This document shows positions 49,358 through 59,229 of a DNA stretch of 64,000 bases, piece by piece (within the stretch, counting starts at the first letter, position 1; each line of letters opens with the position of its first letter). Location of the stretch: NCBI RefSeq assembly GCF_015278125.1, contig NZ_JADILO010000002.1, positions 1 through 64,000 on the forward strand, read 5' to 3'. Under the pieces are notes generated by a model. It made no database searches. It was not told where the DNA came from and saw only the letters and a list, made by a program, of their open reading frames with translations. The stretch is from Vibrio fluminensis (GTDB lineage Bacteria > Pseudomonadota > Gammaproteobacteria > Enterobacterales > Vibrionaceae). A program made the position numbers and the translations under genes.

Positions 49358-49657
49358 TTACTTTTTCAGGTCTATTTGGGATTCATGTGCTTGGGTTTCA
49401 AAGTCAGGATTATTTGACATCGCTTTGGTGGCCCAGTTGTTTAGATCCGCCAGAATGGCATTCAGTGCATGCTTCTTGGTCACGGTTTCGTTGTGGGGTA
49501 CTTCGATCTCTGCTTTTGGATGGTGACCAGTCGCCTCTTGTGCGATATGAAGCCAGTCAGGATGCCAGTAGTAAGGTTGTCCTGAAGGGGTTGTCCATGT
49601 GTGGACGCCGTTTGATTCACCTTTGTATTGAATATCGTCTTCGTTGTATTTTTTCAT
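49358..49657 (-). CDS. Small conserved protein with YYWHPDWLHIA motif, paralogue 1
   Basis: 99 aa, no signal peptide. Begins MKKYNEDDIQYKG; then GVHTW, PYYWHPDWLHIA (29-40) and HHPKAEIEVP, and a C-terminal helix extended by about 20 polar residues relative to its neighbour. It is about half identical to the next gene over 75 residues. No known family was recognised. The histidine/tryptophan-rich centre might bind metal or ligand. The paralogy with its neighbour strongly supports that both are real. Confidence 0.75.
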   Translation of the reverse strand: MKKYNEDDIQYKGESNGVHTWTTPSGQPYYWHPDWLHIAQEATGHHPKAEIEVPHNETVTKKHALNAILADLNNWATKAMSNNPDFETQAHESQIDLKK

Positions 49658-49735
49658 TATTTTGTCGCTTATTACATTATTAGATAAAGTTCACTCTTGC
49701 AGTGTAAATTTAGCATATACCGACAAAAATAATGT

Positions 49736-49759
49736 GATGCCAACCGTTTGGGTGGCATC
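49736..49759 (-). terminator. Terminator of small paralogue 2
   Basis: GATGCCAACC pairs with GGGTGGCATC imperfectly over a short GTTT loop. Confidence 0.6.
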
Positions 49760-49773
49760 GAATTGAGAATTAG

Positions 49774-50004
49774 TTACCGTTCATTGAGATGGTCGACAAT
49801 GGCTTGCTTAGCATGCTCTTCGGTTGCAGTTTCGCCATCAGGAACGTTGAGTTGTTTTTTAGGATGGAGCCCCATGGCATCTTCAGCGATATGCAGCCAT
49901 TCAGGATGCCAATAGTAGGGATTGCTTCCATCTGGGTGGTTCCAGCTATGTACCCCTTGATGTGCGCCATTATATGACAAGTCATCCATAGTAAATTGTT
50001 TCAT
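49774..50004 (-). CDS. Small conserved protein with YYWHPEWLHIA motif, paralogue 2
   Basis: 76 aa from the second of two adjacent ATGs (50004), because GGAGG then lies 5 nt upstream and the start MKQFTMDDLSYNG aligns with paralogue 1. The centre reads GVHSWNHPDGSNPYYWHPEW (17-36) and continues LHIAEDAMGLHPKK, with NVPDGETATEEHA after it. A longer reading frame continues to 50253 but lacks any start signal. Function unknown; probably an ancient tandem duplication. Confidence 0.78.
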   Translation of the reverse strand: MKQFTMDDLSYNGAHQGVHSWNHPDGSNPYYWHPEWLHIAEDAMGLHPKKQLNVPDGETATEEHAKQAIVDHLNER

Positions 50005-50007
50005 CAT

Positions 50008-50360
50008 AGCCTCCGGAATAATGTGCGAGAATCTCTTAACCAAGTATGGAATATAAATTGCAACTTTGCGCTTCATGTCTGCAAACCTAGGTATTCTTGT
50101 TGAACCTAGCACCTTGAGGTTACTTGGATATATAACCAATTGCGGCAATTTACTTTTCATTATTGTTCGCAAGGTGAACAGGATTGAAAAGAATTCATGG
50201 ATAATCGTGAAAAATGGGCAAGATAATTGTTGATAGATAGGCTTTATTCGCAATTTAGTGGCGAAAGAGATGAAAAAGAGTGTTTATCAGCTATTTTTTG
50301 CTTAAAAAAAGACCTCCACTTGGGAGGTCTTAATATATGTTCTGACTTGCTAATCAGTGA
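50008..50360. other. Intergenic region between asnS and the small paralogues
   Basis: 353 bp, AT-rich. It contains the promoter of small paralogue 2 and the asnS terminator. Nothing else was seen. Confidence 0.45.
50304..50331 (-). terminator. Terminator of asnS
   Basis: AAGACCTCC pairs with GGAGGTCTT over four nt, with seven A residues at the left (T tail leftward). Confidence 0.87.
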
Positions 50361-51761
50361 TTAGAAGTTTGCAGAGCGTGGTGTACGTGGGAATGGGATT
50401 ACGTCACGAACGTTGCCCATACCTGTTACGTAAGATACTAGGCGCTCGAAACCTAAGCCAAAACCAGCGTGTGGTACTGTGCCGTATTTACGAAGATCGC
50501 GGTACCAGCTCATGTGTTCTGGGTCGATGCCTACTTCACGCATACGTGCATCTAGGATCTCTAGACGTTCTTCACGTTGAGAACCACCGATGATTTCGCC
50601 GATGCCTGGTGCTAGAACGTCCATTGCCGCTACAGTCTTACCGTCATCGTTCGCACGCATGTAGAATGCTTTGATGTCTTTCGGGTAGTTCTTAACGATT
50701 ACTGGTGCTTTGAAGTGTTCTTCTGCTAGGTAACGCTCGTGCTCAGAAGACATATCGATACCCCATTCAACAGGGAACTCGAACTCACGACCTGAATCAA
50801 GAAGGATCTGGATTGCGTCAGTGTAGTCAACTTGTGCAAAGTCAGAAGATACAAACTGCTCTAGACGAGTGATTGCTTCTTTATCGATACGTTGAGCAAA
50901 GAACTCAAGGTCATCGCGGCATTCTGCTAGTACAGCATTGAATACAAATTTCAGCATGTCTTCAGCAAGTTTTGCTACGTCGTCAAGTTCTGCGAACGCA
51001 ACTTCAGGCTCAACCATCCAGAATTCCGCTAGGTGGCGGCTGGTGTTTGAGTTTTCAGCACGGAAAGTCGGACCGAACGTGTAAACTTTGCTTAGTGCAC
51101 AAGCGTAAGCTTCTGCGTTTAGCTGACCAGATACTGTTAGGAAAGTCTCTTTGCCGAAGAAATCTTCGTTGTAGTCTACTTTACCTTCATCTGTGCGAGG
51201 TAGGTTTTCCATGTCTAGCGTTGAAACGCGGAACATTTCACCAGCACCTTCTGCATCAGAAGCAGTAATTAGCGGAGCAGAAACCCAGAAGTAGCCTTGC
51301 TCGTGGTAGAAACGGTGAATCGCTTGCGATAGACAGTTACGAACACGCGCAACTGCACCCATTACGTTAGTACGCGGACGTAGGTGAGCTACTTCACGTA
51401 GATACTCGATAGAGTGACGAGTTTTCGCCATTGGGTATGTATCAGCATCTTCAACCCAACCTACAACTTTCACTTCAGTTGCTGCAAGCTCGAATGCTTG
51501 ACCAGCAGCAGGTGAATCCACAACCTTACCAGTTACTTCAACAGAGCAGCCAGTGGTTAACTTTAGCACTTCGTCGTTGTAATTATTAAGATTATTAGGG
51601 ACCACGGCCTGAATCGGGTCGAAACAAGAGCCGTCATAGATGGCAAGGAAAGAAATTCCAGCTTTGGAATCACGACGTGAACGGATCCAGCCGCGAACAG
51701 TTACTTCACTGTCTACTGCTAGCTTACCACTCAGTACGTCTTTTACAGGCGCGTAAGTCAT
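50361..51761 (-). CDS. asnS: Asparaginyl-tRNA synthetase
   Basis: 466 aa from the ATG at 51761, the same length as E. coli AsnRS; an in-frame upstream ATG at 51779 is rejected on length. The N-terminal OB fold contains [17 protein letters not shown]. The class II core has motif 2 [21 protein letters not shown] and motif 3 [15 protein letters not shown]. It charges tRNA-Asn. The leader upstream carries a long inverted repeat that may control expression. Confidence 0.96.
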   Translation of the reverse strand: MTYAPVKDVLSGKLAVDSEVTVRGWIRSRRDSKAGISFLAIYDGSCFDPIQAVVPNNLNNYNDEVLKLTTGCSVEVTGKVVDSPAAGQAFELAATEVKVVGWVEDADTYPMAKTRHSIEYLREVAHLRPRTNVMGAVARVRNCLSQAIHRFYHEQGYFWVSAPLITASDAEGAGEMFRVSTLDMENLPRTDEGKVDYNEDFFGKETFLTVSGQLNAEAYACALSKVYTFGPTFRAENSNTSRHLAEFWMVEPEVAFAELDDVAKLAEDMLKFVFNAVLAECRDDLEFFAQRIDKEAITRLEQFVSSDFAQVDYTDAIQILLDSGREFEFPVEWGIDMSSEHERYLAEEHFKAPVIVKNYPKDIKAFYMRANDDGKTVAAMDVLAPGIGEIIGGSQREERLEILDARMREVGIDPEHMSWYRDLRKYGTVPHAGFGLGFERLVSYVTGMGNVRDVIPFPRTPRSANF

Positions 51762-51800
51762 GTTAACAATAATCTCCATTAAGGATTAGGGCAAAAATAG

Positions 51801-51865
51801 AACCCAATGTTTGAGCGATGAAGTGTGCAGTCTGTTTGACTGAAATTCCACCAAAACATTGGGTT
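51801..51865 (-). promoter_or_regulatory. Long inverted repeat in the asnS leader, possible attenuator
   Basis: AACCCAATGTTT (51801-51812) and AAACATTGGGTT (51854-51865) are perfectly complementary over 12 bp. The 41-nt loop contains a smaller CAGTC/GACTG hairpin. Read leftward, the second arm is followed by CTATTTTTGCC, a short T run, and then the asnS start about 40 nt on. This resembles a terminator or attenuator, but no regulatory test is possible here. Confidence 0.5.
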
Positions 51866-51950
51866 GTCATTACTTTTTCATCGAATGAACATATTACCTG
51901 TCAATTCGATTGCTTCAACCTTTATTATCGTTTTAAGGCCGATAAATTCG

Positions 51951-53576
51951 CTATTTTTCTATATGATTGCGGTGACCTAACGAAAATTGGTTGATAAGTT
52001 GCTCAAGGCGCTCAGACAACTGCTCTAAGTCTAGGCTAATGTCGCGAGTTTGTGAGGCAAATTGCGAGGTATCGTCAGCATGGGCGGTAATGGTATCTAC
52101 TTTGCCTTGGATGTGATGGCTAACTGAAGAGGTCGCTTGAGTTTTTTGTTGTATTTCACGCGTATGTTCAAGTACTTGATGCATTTCAGCGACAACGTTA
52201 TGCATAGTGCTTGAAAGGTTTTCAATGTCTTCCGAGCGTTGATGTGCTTGGGTGCTTACCTGATCGACCGATGAGAGAGACTCTTGGCTACCTTGCTGGA
52301 ATTGTTCGATGATATTTTCGATGCTTCCCGTGGCTTCTGCTGTTCTTGCCGCGAGATTTCTCACTTCTTCAGCAACTACGGCAAAGCCTCGCCCTTGTTC
52401 ACCTGCACGCGCTGCCTCGATTGCTGCATTTAGCGCGAGTAGGTTGGTTTGTTCCGCAATACTACTGATGACTTCAAGAATCGATGACACTTCAGTGGTT
52501 TGATCGTTTAATGAAGATATTTTCTCTTTTACATTGTCGATTGAGCCGACGAGTTTCTTTATATCATCGCTCACATTGTGTGCACTTGTTGCGCTTTGAG
52601 TGACGACTTCAACTGTATGATTGACGAGGGTAGTAGCATCTAGTGTCGCTTGCTCAGTATGGTCTTGCTGTTCAAGCATATTGTTGATGTTGCTTTGCAC
52701 ATCATTGGTTTCCACTTGTTGATTATTGGCTGCTCTATCAGTGGATTGCGCAACATCAGTCAGGCGATTGGCGGAGTTCGATAAGGAGTGACTGGTTTGC
52801 TGGACGTTGTGTAGGCTATCACTCACCGTATCCATAAACGAATTGATTGAATTAGTTAACAATCCGATTTCATCGCTCTGTTTGGATTGCAATCGGCCTG
52901 ATAAGTCTTTTGATTCAGATAGTTGAGACATGAACTGAGACGCAGCTTGCAGTGGAGTAACCACTATTTTTCGCGTTAGCATCATAGTCAGGGCGAAGCC
53001 AACAAACATAATTGATGACATGATCGCTACAGCAAACATGGCTTGTTTGCTTACCATCGAATTAACGTGGTTCATATTGTATTCGAGACGAATAGCTCCT
53101 AGAACTTCGCCTTCTGGAGCGGCGTGACAGCCAACACAGTTAGTACCACGATAATCTAGGCTCGACTTCATTGGTAGCGCTACCACTAATCCTTTACCCC
53201 AATCCGCACTGATCGGCTCGATGACTAGCTCACCGGCGAGCGCTCTTCTGTCAATATCATCAGCAGCTGCTTGGTTCGTGCCGCCTGAGCCATAAATTTT
53301 ATTGACCGCTTCGGCTCTCAGTACTTTAACGTCTTCAATTCCATCTTGAGCTAATGCTTTTTCGCGTAAGGTTTCTTTTTGCGACATAGTGCCTGTCAGC
53401 ATCATCATATTTAGGCTATCAAAATAGTTGCTCGCCTTATCATGTAGCTGCTCACTCAATACGTCATGGATAAGTTCTTTCTGTTGTTGGTATTGATAGG
53501 TTGTGGATACAGCGAGAACACAACCAAAAACCAGAACTAATGCGATAAGAAGCTTGAAAGTAATTGAAGAGCGCAT
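51951..53576 (-). CDS. Methyl-accepting chemotaxis protein with CXXCH (haem c) sensor
   Basis: 541 aa. Membrane helix (about 8-28), periplasmic domain (about 30-185), helix (about 186-206), HAMP, then the cytoplasmic signalling domain with the tip [19 protein letters not shown] (near 395-413). The periplasmic part holds Cys147-Val-Gly-Cys150-His151, a c-type haem motif, in the context of Tll0287/DUF3365-like sensor domains. That would make it a redox or gas receptor. Haem attachment is inferred from motif and location. It lies between asnS and queD, as in other vibrios (from memory). Confidence 0.88.
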   Translation of the reverse strand: MRSSITFKLLIALVLVFGCVLAVSTTYQYQQQKELIHDVLSEQLHDKASNYFDSLNMMMLTGTMSQKETLREKALAQDGIEDVKVLRAEAVNKIYGSGGTNQAAADDIDRRALAGELVIEPISADWGKGLVVALPMKSSLDYRGTNCVGCHAAPEGEVLGAIRLEYNMNHVNSMVSKQAMFAVAIMSSIMFVGFALTMMLTRKIVVTPLQAASQFMSQLSESKDLSGRLQSKQSDEIGLLTNSINSFMDTVSDSLHNVQQTSHSLSNSANRLTDVAQSTDRAANNQQVETNDVQSNINNMLEQQDHTEQATLDATTLVNHTVEVVTQSATSAHNVSDDIKKLVGSIDNVKEKISSLNDQTTEVSSILEVISSIAEQTNLLALNAAIEAARAGEQGRGFAVVAEEVRNLAARTAEATGSIENIIEQFQQGSQESLSSVDQVSTQAHQRSEDIENLSSTMHNVVAEMHQVLEHTREIQQKTQATSSVSHHIQGKVDTITAHADDTSQFASQTRDISLDLEQLSERLEQLINQFSLGHRNHIEK

Positions 53577-53860
53577 ATTGATTTACTTTTTATTGGAATG
53601 AATGCGGCAATTTTATTGAAATGTGAGCTAAGTTGTTACAATTACGTAGTTTAATTGTGACCTTACACGGAGTGGGGGTTTAGTAATTGTGATGCATATT
53701 CAATGTGGTCAAAATGTTGTCATCGTGACGTATATACGACGCATGTTTGGTTTTTTGGGGAAATAATGCTTTGCGTTTATTGCTTAGATGATAGGTAAAC
53801 TGGAGCTTGGACGCCAACTTGGTTAGTATGGGCGGCTCAATGCTAGTATAGGTAAATTGG
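53577..53860. promoter_or_regulatory. Divergent promoter region of the receptor and queD
   Basis: 284 bp with no recognisable operator or preQ1-type riboswitch; no obvious ribosome site precedes queD. Confidence 0.4.
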
Positions 53861-54223
53861 ATGAAAACCGAGTTGTATAAAGAGTTTATGTTTGAAGCTG
53901 CCCATCACTTACCAAATGTGCCAGAAGGGCATAAATGTGGTCGCTTGCATGGACACTCCTTTTTAGTTCGCCTTTACGTGGAAGGTGATGTTGATCCACA
54001 TACTGGCTGGGTTGTCGATTTCGCTGAAATAAAGGCCGCATTTAAGCCGATCTATGACCAACTAGATCATTATTACCTTAATGATATAGAGGGCCTAGAA
54101 AACCCAACCAGTGAAGTGTTGGCAAAGTGGATTTGGCAACAACTAAAGCCATCGTTGCCACTATTAAGTAAAGTTGAAATAAAAGAGACTTGCACTGCGG
54201 GTTGTATTTATCGCGGAGAATAG
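53861..54223 (+). CDS. queD: 6-carboxy-5,6,7,8-tetrahydropterin synthase
   Basis: 120 aa, the usual size. Zinc ligands are His16 and His30/His32 (LHGH); the catalytic Cys26 is in [10 protein letters not shown]. The C-terminal [11 protein letters not shown] block with its glutamate matches QueD. It converts dihydroneopterin triphosphate to 6-carboxytetrahydropterin in queuosine and 7-deazaguanine synthesis. The other que genes are not in the window. Confidence 0.95.
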   Translation: MKTELYKEFMFEAAHHLPNVPEGHKCGRLHGHSFLVRLYVEGDVDPHTGWVVDFAEIKAAFKPIYDQLDHYYLNDIEGLENPTSEVLAKWIWQQLKPSLPLLSKVEIKETCTAGCIYRGE

Positions 54224-54274
54224 TTTCGCTTCATGCAAAACAACAGGTAGTCATTCGCGATGTCGATTGGCTAC

Positions 54275-54739
54275 CTAAAGCTTATGGCGCATGATGCGCT
54301 CTTTGCCATTTTTACCAAAAAATAACTTCGCTTCTTCATCAAACCCGAGTGCTTTAAAAAACTGTTGTGACTCGTTATCGTCAGCGGGTAAGGTGACACA
54401 TATTGAGTCACTGTTGGAGTCAATCGCATTTGCGTAAACAAGCAGTTTGTTTATCGCTCGACGACCGTGTCCTTTCTTCTGATAGCTTTTATCCAAAACA
54501 ATGTATTTGAGCCCAAGCTCGTGTCGGCGTGCAAATGTAGCGTAATGAGAAAATGCTTTATCTATTACAACGTAACCAACAGGGTGCTGTTCAATATAGA
54601 GTGTGAGGATAACGTCATACTTTGAACGCTTATGGTAGGCCTGTTCGAAGGGTAGGTGACAGGCTTTTTGCTCCGGTAATACTTCTAGCTGCATTAAACT
54701 GGCAAAGTCTTTTAACTTAGCTGGTTTGAGTGCAATCAT
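54275..54739 (-). CDS. GNAT family acetyltransferase
   Basis: 154 aa. The fold elements of GNAT enzymes are visible: VGYVVIDK in strand 4, LGLKYIVLDKSYQKKGHGRRAINKLL as the acetyl-CoA loop and helix (Q/RxxGxG as KKGHGR), and NDESQQFFKALGFDEE near the C-terminus. The substrate is unknown. Unlike the acetyltransferase at 10336, this one is complete. Confidence 0.85.
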   Translation of the reverse strand: MIALKPAKLKDFASLMQLEVLPEQKACHLPFEQAYHKRSKYDVILTLYIEQHPVGYVVIDKAFSHYATFARRHELGLKYIVLDKSYQKKGHGRRAINKLLVYANAIDSNSDSICVTLPADDNESQQFFKALGFDEEAKLFFGKNGKERIMRHKL

Positions 54740-54805
54740 ATTCTCTCATCTCTATTTTTTGATTCTGAACCAATATTCTAGTTGTAGATCGTGGATCTAC
54801 TCATA

Positions 54806-54833
54806 CAAAAATGGCGACTGTTACGTCGCCATT
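54806..54833 (-). terminator. Terminator of sdaA
   Basis: AATGGCGAC pairs with GTCGCCATT across six nt. A residues to the left give T residues leftward. Confidence 0.78.
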
Positions 54834-54897
54834 ATATTGTCAAAATAATCAATACGGTTTGAGCCACTTGATATTTTGACTAAAGATCACTTTAAAG

Positions 54898-56259
54898 TTA
54901 GCAAATAACTTTAATCGCTAGACCACCTTGAGATGTCTCACGGTATTTAGCGTTCATGTCTTTACCCGTTTCTAGCATCGTTTCGATAACTTTATCTAGA
55001 GATACTGTTGGTGCAGATGAACGGCGTAGTGCCATGCGAGTTGAGTTGATTGCTTTAACTGCAGCAATACCGTTACGCTCGATACATGGAACCTGAACCT
55101 GTCCAGCTACAGGGTCACAAGTTAGACCTAGGTTGTGCTCCATCGCGATTTCTGCAGCCATACATACTTGCTCTGGGCTACCGCCCATAAGCTCAGCAAG
55201 ACCAGCTGCGGCCATAGAACATGCCACGCCAACTTCGCCCTGACAGCCTACTTCAGCACCTGAGATAGATGCGTTACGCTTGTAAAGACCGCCGATCGCG
55301 CCAGAAGCTGCGAAGTAACGGATGTAATCTTTTTCAGTTACGGTTTGGATGAACTTGTCGTAGTACGCTAGAACAGCAGGGATGATGCCACATGCGCCGT
55401 TAGTTGGAGCCGTTACAACACGACCACCCGCTGCGTTTTCTTCGTTAACAGCGAAAGCAAACATGTTTACCCAGTCTACAACTGCCATTGGATCGTTAGA
55501 GGTTTTCTCTGACGTTAGTAGCTGTTGACGAAGTGCTGCTGCACGACGAGGTACACGTAGTGGACCAGGCAGAATACCTTCAGTATTCATACCGCGATCC
55601 ATACCTTCGCGCATTGTTTTCCAAATGTTCGCAAAGTATGTACGTGACTCTTCATCAGAGTGAAGAGCCGCTTGGTTCTTCATTACCAAAGTACTGATAG
55701 AAAGACCGTGCTCTTTACACTGGTTCACTAGCTCTTCAGCGGTAGTGAAGGTGTAAGGAACCTTGATTGGGTTCTCTTCTTCTTTACCGAAGTTCTCTTC
55801 ATCGACGATGAAACCACCACCGATTGAGTAATACGTTTTAGAGTATGCTACTTCGTCATCAATCCACGCGTGGATTTGCATGCCGTTTTCGTGTAGCGAT
55901 AAGTTAGTAGTATGGAAGTTCATACCGCCTTCTTTAGGGAACGATACTGTGTGACAGTGCATGCCAACAGGAAGGCGCTCAGTTTCTTCTACGCGAGCAA
56001 TAAAGCCCGGGATAGAGTCGATATCTACTTTCTCAGGGGTATTGCCAGCAAGACCCATGATGATTGCGATATCTGTGTGGTGACCTTTCCCTGTCAGTGA
56101 TAGTGATCCATAAACGTCAACGGTGATTTTAGTGATGTCGCGCAATTTTCCCATTGAACGAAGATCATCAATAAATTCTTTACCCGCTTTCATTGGACCA
56201 ACAGTGTGTGAGCTAGAAGGACCAACGCCGATTTTATAGATGTCAAAAACACTAATCAT
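54898..56259 (-). CDS. sdaA: L-serine ammonia-lyase (iron-sulfur)
   Basis: 453 aa (454 in E. coli SdaA). [50 protein letters not shown] and the C-terminal [12 protein letters not shown] block are typical of the single-chain 4Fe-4S serine dehydratases; the cysteines in the last three blocks include the cluster ligands. It deaminates L-serine to pyruvate. GAGG lies 8 nt before the ATG. It follows the serine transporter gene on the same strand, forming an uptake-and-catabolism unit. Confidence 0.96.
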   Translation of the reverse strand: MISVFDIYKIGVGPSSSHTVGPMKAGKEFIDDLRSMGKLRDITKITVDVYGSLSLTGKGHHTDIAIIMGLAGNTPEKVDIDSIPGFIARVEETERLPVGMHCHTVSFPKEGGMNFHTTNLSLHENGMQIHAWIDDEVAYSKTYYSIGGGFIVDEENFGKEEENPIKVPYTFTTAEELVNQCKEHGLSISTLVMKNQAALHSDEESRTYFANIWKTMREGMDRGMNTEGILPGPLRVPRRAAALRQQLLTSEKTSNDPMAVVDWVNMFAFAVNEENAAGGRVVTAPTNGACGIIPAVLAYYDKFIQTVTEKDYIRYFAASGAIGGLYKRNASISGAEVGCQGEVGVACSMAAAGLAELMGGSPEQVCMAAEIAMEHNLGLTCDPVAGQVQVPCIERNGIAAVKAINSTRMALRRSSAPTVSLDKVIETMLETGKDMNAKYRETSQGGLAIKVIC

Positions 56260-56277
56260 ATCGATTACCTCATAAGT

Positions 56278-56302
56278 AAGCCTCCCATCAAAAGGGAGGC
56301 TT
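56278..56302 (-). other. Stable hairpin between sdaC and sdaA
   Basis: AAGCCTCCC pairs perfectly with GGGAGGCTT over seven nt. It lies just before the sdaA ribosome site. Without a T run leftward it is more likely an mRNA-stability or processing structure, or a partial terminator, than a full stop. Confidence 0.5.
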
Positions 56303-56352
56303 AATTTCGTTATACTTTTTTTGCTTTAGCTACCAGTTGTTAGGGCTGGTAA

Positions 56353-57621
56353 TTAAAGAGCGCCGTAGATTACAGAAGTAATCGCTGCAAGACCACAGAT
56401 AACTGTGAAAAGCTGTACAGGTGCTGAAGTTTTGTACTTAGCCATTGCTGGTACTTTGTGCATCGCGAATACAGGTAGGATGAACAGGATAGCCGCAATC
56501 ATTGGCGCGCCCATTGTTTCAATCATACCTAGGATGCTTGGGTTAACAATTGCAACGATCCAAGTAGTGATAACGATGAATAGTAGTGAACCTTTCTCGA
56601 TTTTGCTTACAGGCGTTTTTGAACGAGATTTGATTAGACCTACTAGACCTTCGTGTGCACCTAGGAAGTGGCCGAAGTAGCTAGAAGTAATCGCAGCGAA
56701 AGCAACAACAGGACCCATGTAAGAGATGATTGGGTTGTCGTGTACGTTAGCTAGGTAAGATAGTACAGAGATGTTTTGCTCTTGTGCCATTGCTAGTTGC
56801 TCTGGAGATAGAGATAGAACAACAGAGAACACGAAGAACATAACGAAGCCCATTAGCATCATTGCAGCGCCACCAGTGATAGCGTCAGTTTTCTTAACTG
56901 CGTCGTCACCGAAGTTCATGCGTTGTTCTTTAGAGAACTGAGAGATAACAGGGCTGTGGTTGAATGAGAACACGATGATTGGAATTGCTAGCCAAACAAC
57001 AGTAGGCATAGTGCTGAAGTCTGGTGCTACTGACATCATTGAAGTGTTCCAATCAGGGATTAGGAATACAGATAGTGCTAGTAGGATAAATACTAGAGGG
57101 TAAACCATTGCTGAAGTTGCTTTCAGCATTAGTTCTTTACCGAAAATTACACCCGCTGTCATCGCTAGGATAAGTGCACCAGAAAGCAACGGACGTGGAA
57201 GTGATTCCATACCCATTTGGTTAACTAGGAAAGAGTCAACCGTGTTTGTGATACCAACACCGTAGATAAGAACGATAGGGTAAATAGCGAAGAAGTAAGC
57301 GAAAGTGATTAGGTTCGCGCCAGTTTTACCGAAGTGTTCTTCAACAGTATCAGTGATGTCTGCTTCTGGGTTCTTTGCAGAAAGAACGAAACGAGCTAGA
57401 GATTTGTGTGCAAACCAAGTCATTGGTGCTGCAATTAGAGCAAGAGCAACTAGAGGCCAGAAACCGCCAGCGCCAGCTTTGATAGGTAGGAATAGTACGC
57501 CTGCGCCTACCGCAGTACCGAATAGTGATAGACACCAAGTAAAGTCTTTGTAAGTAAACTTACTAGACGATTGCTCAGCCGCAGCTGAAGTAGTAGTAGA
57601 GTTCATATTTGGGATACTCAT
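56353..57621 (-). CDS. sdaC: Serine transporter (HAAAP family)
   Basis: About 422 aa from the ATG at 57621; an ATG at 57606 is an alternative, and neither has a strong ribosome site. Eleven membrane helices; the first helix has SLFGTAVGAGVLFLPIKAG, a hallmark of the HAAAP family, and later FSFNHSPVISQFSKEQR resembles SdaC. It is a proton-serine symporter in the inner membrane. It precedes sdaA by about 90 bp. Confidence 0.9.
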   Translation of the reverse strand: MSIPNMNSTTTSAAAEQSSSKFTYKDFTWCLSLFGTAVGAGVLFLPIKAGAGGFWPLVALALIAAPMTWFAHKSLARFVLSAKNPEADITDTVEEHFGKTGANLITFAYFFAIYPIVLIYGVGITNTVDSFLVNQMGMESLPRPLLSGALILAMTAGVIFGKELMLKATSAMVYPLVFILLALSVFLIPDWNTSMMSVAPDFSTMPTVVWLAIPIIVFSFNHSPVISQFSKEQRMNFGDDAVKKTDAITGGAAMMLMGFVMFFVFSVVLSLSPEQLAMAQEQNISVLSYLANVHDNPIISYMGPVVAFAAITSSYFGHFLGAHEGLVGLIKSRSKTPVSKIEKGSLLFIVITTWIVAIVNPSILGMIETMGAPMIAAILFILPVFAMHKVPAMAKYKTSAPVQLFTVICGLAAITSVIYGAL

Positions 57622-57901
57622 TTTTTGGGAACAGGAAATAAGTCGGGTGCAATTCTGCAAGAAAGAATTACATAAAAACTAGATCTAAATCATAAAATGA
57701 TGGGGATGCGCTAATGATATTCCAAAAAGGAGTTTTTTGTCACGAAAATGACGTGCTACACGTGATTTATCTTAATGCCTCGCATTAGAAAAACTAATTA
57801 ATTCGATAACCTGTATTTATTTTGTCCATAGCAAACGTTTGCCGATAAGCGGCATTTTAACCGTATAAAATTCTAAAAACAGAGTAAATTCGCGAAGTGA
57901 A
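57622..57901. promoter_or_regulatory. Region upstream of sdaC
   Basis: 280 bp, AT-rich, with the short palindrome CACGTGCTACACGTG-like stretch near 57751-57763. It is probably the sdaC promoter region. No regulator site can be assigned. Confidence 0.4.
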
Positions 57902-58507
57902 TTAATTTTGTACTAGTTGGGCTTGTAGGGCTTGAATGATTTGTGCTGTCATCCCCCAAATAAAGTGACGACCGTAGCTAATACCGAATACGCGGTGTGT
58001 CTGCTGGTTGATAATAAATGTACTACTTTTCAGTTGTTGAGGGTCTAAAATTATGTCAAGTGGCACCTCAAAAACCTCATCAACTTCGTTTCTGTCAATC
58101 ATTGCCTGATAGTCAGGATCAATGAAGGCGAGGTAAGGGGTAACCGCAAATCGGCTAATGGTGGGTAATTCGACCATTTGACCAAAAACCTCGATATGTT
58201 GCTTAGAAATACCAATTTCCTCTTCGGTTTCCCTTATGGCAGTGTGGATCAGAGAAGTATCACTATTCTCATATTTGCCCCCCGGAAAGCTTACTTGACC
58301 GGGATGATGCTTTAGGTGAGTCGCACGTTTGGTAAATAACACGTTCAAACCGCTATTTCTTTCAATAAATCCAATTAGCACTGCGGCTTTACGTAGCGGT
58401 GTGGTTTGCAGAAATCCCAAGCGTTTGAGAGATTCGGCGTGATAAGGAACTGGTTGCTTAATTTGGAAGCGCTGGATAAGTGCTTCTCGACTTGTTGGCA
58501 ACAACAC
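57902..58507 (-). CDS. nudL: CoA pyrophosphatase, Nudix family
   Basis: 201 aa. The Nudix box is in GGKYENSDTSL followed by TAIRETEEEIGI, preceded by HHPGQVSFPGG, the UPF0035 motif of the NudL/CoAse group. It hydrolyses CoA to 4'-phosphopantetheine and 3',5'-ADP. The distal element FIWGMTAQII is also typical. It is monocistronic and divergent from the H-NOX gene. Confidence 0.87.
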   Translation of the reverse strand: MLLPTSREALIQRFQIKQPVPYHAESLKRLGFLQTTPLRKAAVLIGFIERNSGLNVLFTKRATHLKHHPGQVSFPGGKYENSDTSLIHTAIRETEEEIGISKQHIEVFGQMVELPTISRFAVTPYLAFIDPDYQAMIDRNEVDEVFEVPLDIILDPQQLKSSTFIINQQTHRVFGISYGRHFIWGMTAQIIQALQAQLVQN

Positions 58508-58660
58508 AAATACTCCTCTATCTATTTGAAAAAGCCAATTTTATGACTCATGCTTTGGTTAGTTAATATAGCTTGGTAAGCCGTAATGGGTGTTTACTGA
58601 ATTTGGCTGTTAACGTTGATGCATATCTATTAATACATATATCATAAAAAGGGCTGAGTG
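58508..58660. promoter_or_regulatory. Divergent promoter region of nudL and H-NOX
   Basis: 153 bp with AT-rich direct repeats ATGCATAT / ATACATAT near 58619-58640. No proven operator. Confidence 0.4.
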
Positions 58661-59203
58661 ATGAAGGGAATCATTTTTACCGAGTTTATGGACCTCGTCG
58701 AAGACAAGTTTGGTCTGGAGGTACTAGATCAAGTGCTGGAACAAGCCGGTGATGAAGGTGTTTATACGTCAGTCGGTAGTTATGATCATCGCGATCTCGT
58801 TAAGCTAATCATTAAGCTCAGCCAAATCACCGAATTGCCTGCTGAGACGCTACAAGAGGTCTTTGGTCAATCAGTATTTAATAACCTTTATGCGACTTTA
58901 CCGAAGTCTGCAAGTTTGGGTGAGTGTAAAAACAGCTTCCAGTTTGTCAGACTAGTAGAAGATTATATTCATATAGAAGTGAAGAAGCTCTACCCCGATG
59001 CGAACCCGCCTAAGTTTGAGTTTATTTCTGAAAGTGAAACCGAATTAGTATTTGATTATAAAAGCGCGCGCTGCATGTCCCATGTTTGCTTAGGCTTGGT
59101 TAAAGGGTGTGCAGAGCATTTCGATGAAGAGCTTGATGTTACGATGGACGAGAAGTCAAACGATAACAGTCATGTGAGATTTCAACTTACTCTTATTAGT
59201 TAG
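58661..59203 (+). CDS. H-NOX haem nitric-oxide sensor
   Basis: 180 aa, the length of stand-alone H-NOX proteins; an in-frame GTG at 58658 is rejected in favour of the ATG MKGIIFTEF. The proximal haem ligand is His104 (DYIHIEVKKLYP) and the haem-propionate motif YxSxR is Tyr133-x-Ser135-x-Arg137. The distal pocket lacks an obvious hydrogen-bonding tyrosine, which would favour NO over O2 (inference). It is cytosolic and its partner kinase follows 26 bp later. Confidence 0.94.
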   Translation: MKGIIFTEFMDLVEDKFGLEVLDQVLEQAGDEGVYTSVGSYDHRDLVKLIIKLSQITELPAETLQEVFGQSVFNNLYATLPKSASLGECKNSFQFVRLVEDYIHIEVKKLYPDANPPKFEFISESETELVFDYKSARCMSHVCLGLVKGCAEHFDEELDVTMDEKSNDNSHVRFQLTLIS

Positions 59204-59229
59204 CTGTTTAAGGATCACTGAGCATCAAT

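Noticed and set aside
49774..50253. A 159-residue protein using the whole open frame
   Set aside because: The N-terminal part has no ribosome site or similarity, whereas GGAGG sits 5 nt before the ATG at 50004, where the alignment with the neighbouring paralogue begins.
53577..53860. preQ1 riboswitch before queD
   Set aside because: No compact pseudoknot-type hairpin with an A-rich tail could be found close to the start codon.
58619..58638. Possible NsrR operator upstream of H-NOX (ATGCAT ... ATACAT)
   Set aside because: The half sites are 8 nt apart, whereas the NsrR consensus has ATGYAT and ATRCAT 5 nt apart, and the outer bases do not match.
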